NCBI GenBank assembly: GCA_017853515.1
Contig: JAFMJK010000030.1
Coordinates: 1 to 14,504, forward strand
Source of the DNA: Chthoniobacterales bacterium
GTDB lineage: Bacteria; Verrucomicrobiota; Verrucomicrobiia; Chthoniobacterales; JACTMZ01
Length of the DNA stretch: 14,504 bases
Direction: 5' to 3'
The stretch's first letter is position 1, and every line of letters starts with the position of its first letter. The notes beneath the pieces are model-generated. The model worked only from the letters and a program-made list of their open reading frames with translations. It had not been told where the DNA came from and did not search any database. Made by a program: the position numbers and the translations under genes. Below, in pieces: positions 14,045 through 14,504 of this stretch.

Positions 14045-14504
14045 CCGCCCCGGAAATTCGCTGGCTCGGGCGCCTCGCTTACGGGCCGGCGCTGGCAATG
14101 CAGGAAAAATCCGTAACCGCCCGCGCGGCGGGCGAAATTCCCGACACGATTTTCCTGCTCGAACACGATCCGGTCTACACCATCGGACGCAAGCGCGACC
14201 GCTCCAGCCTCGGCGCTGAGCCGCTGCCGCATCCGGTCGAGGAAATCAACCGCGGAGGCCAGGCCACCTTCCACGGCCCCGGCCAACTCGTCGGTTACTT
14301 CATCTTCGACCTGCAAAAACTCACGCCCGATCTGCACGTTTTTCTGCGGTGGATCGAGGAAGGCCTCATCGAGTTGCTCGCCGGCTACGGCCTCGCCGCG
14401 CAGCGCCGCGAGGGTCTGACCGGCGTTTGGATCGAGGACCGCAAGATTGCCAGCATCGGCGTGGGCGTGAGAAAGTGGGTCACCATGCACGGTTTCGGAC
14501 TCAA
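14041..14504 (+). CDS. lipB: Octanoyltransferase LipB, partial (cut by window end)
   Basis: LipB transfers octanoyl from octanoyl-ACP to lipoyl domains of E2 subunits and GcvH, the first step of lipoate biosynthesis. The visible 154 codons cover the N-terminal and core region. They include LLEHDPVYTIGRK (39-51), the family signature EINRGGQATFHGPGQLVGY (68-86) and DRKIASIGVGVRKWVTMHGF (133-152), with the catalytic Lys135. The catalytic cysteine and the C-terminus lie beyond the window, which ends in the middle of a codon after GFGL. The ATG overlaps the ruvC stop by 4 bases; no SD, so translation is probably coupled. LipA is not visible. Confidence 0.95.
   Translation, partial: MTAPEIRWLGRLAYGPALAMQEKSVTARAAGEIPDTIFLLEHDPVYTIGRKRDRSSLGAEPLPHPVEEINRGGQATFHGPGQLVGYFIFDLQKLTPDLHVFLRWIEEGLIELLAGYGLAAQRREGLTGVWIEDRKIASIGVGVRKWVTMHGFGL

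Overview
The window is dense, high-GC bacterial chromosome. It holds fourteen protein genes: thirteen complete and one (lipB) running off the right edge. Gaps are short (0 to about 120 bases) and several starts overlap the previous stop (ATGA or TGATG), so it reads as a few compact operons of mostly housekeeping genes. No rRNA, tRNA, CRISPR array, transposase or phage gene is visible. Few starts have a Shine-Dalgarno sequence; only fmt and hemB have strong ones. The low SD use, tandem GspE/PilB ATPases, Asp-type HemB, short-LID adenylate kinase and small zinc-ribbon proteins suggest a Verrucomicrobiota (PVC group) chromosome. That is an inference from gene character, not a database match.

Layout. 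(1) 99-1900, minus strand: adk, a 72-residue zinc-ribbon protein, then fmt, tightly packed (4-base overlap, then a 6-base gap). (2) 2023-5425, plus strand, divergent from adk: two consecutive but clearly different GspE/PilB-type secretion or pilus ATPases, one base apart. (3) 5429-6412, minus: hemB, converging on the second ATPase with a 3-base gap. (4) 6508-7121, plus: a two-gene toxin-antitoxin module, an AbrB/MazE-fold antitoxin and a Doc/Fic-fold toxin, behind what looks like a leaderless promoter. (5) 13477 down to 7167, minus: a five-gene run of a HAD phosphatase, a zinc-ribbon membrane protein, a ClC chloride/proton antiporter, a GAF-PP2C (RsbU-type) phosphatase and valS. (6) 13556 to the end, plus: ruvC and a partial lipB, overlapping by ATGA.

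How they work together: adk/fmt/valS serve nucleotide balance and translation, hemB tetrapyrrole synthesis, lipB lipoylation and ruvC recombination. The two ATPases would power pilus or type II secretion assembly with membrane partners encoded elsewhere. The most accessory-like part is the toxin-antitoxin pair. The most unusual linkage is the ClC antiporter translationally coupled to a PP2C signalling phosphatase. I do not see convincing evidence of a wholly new system; the findings are variant residues and gene arrangements worth checking.
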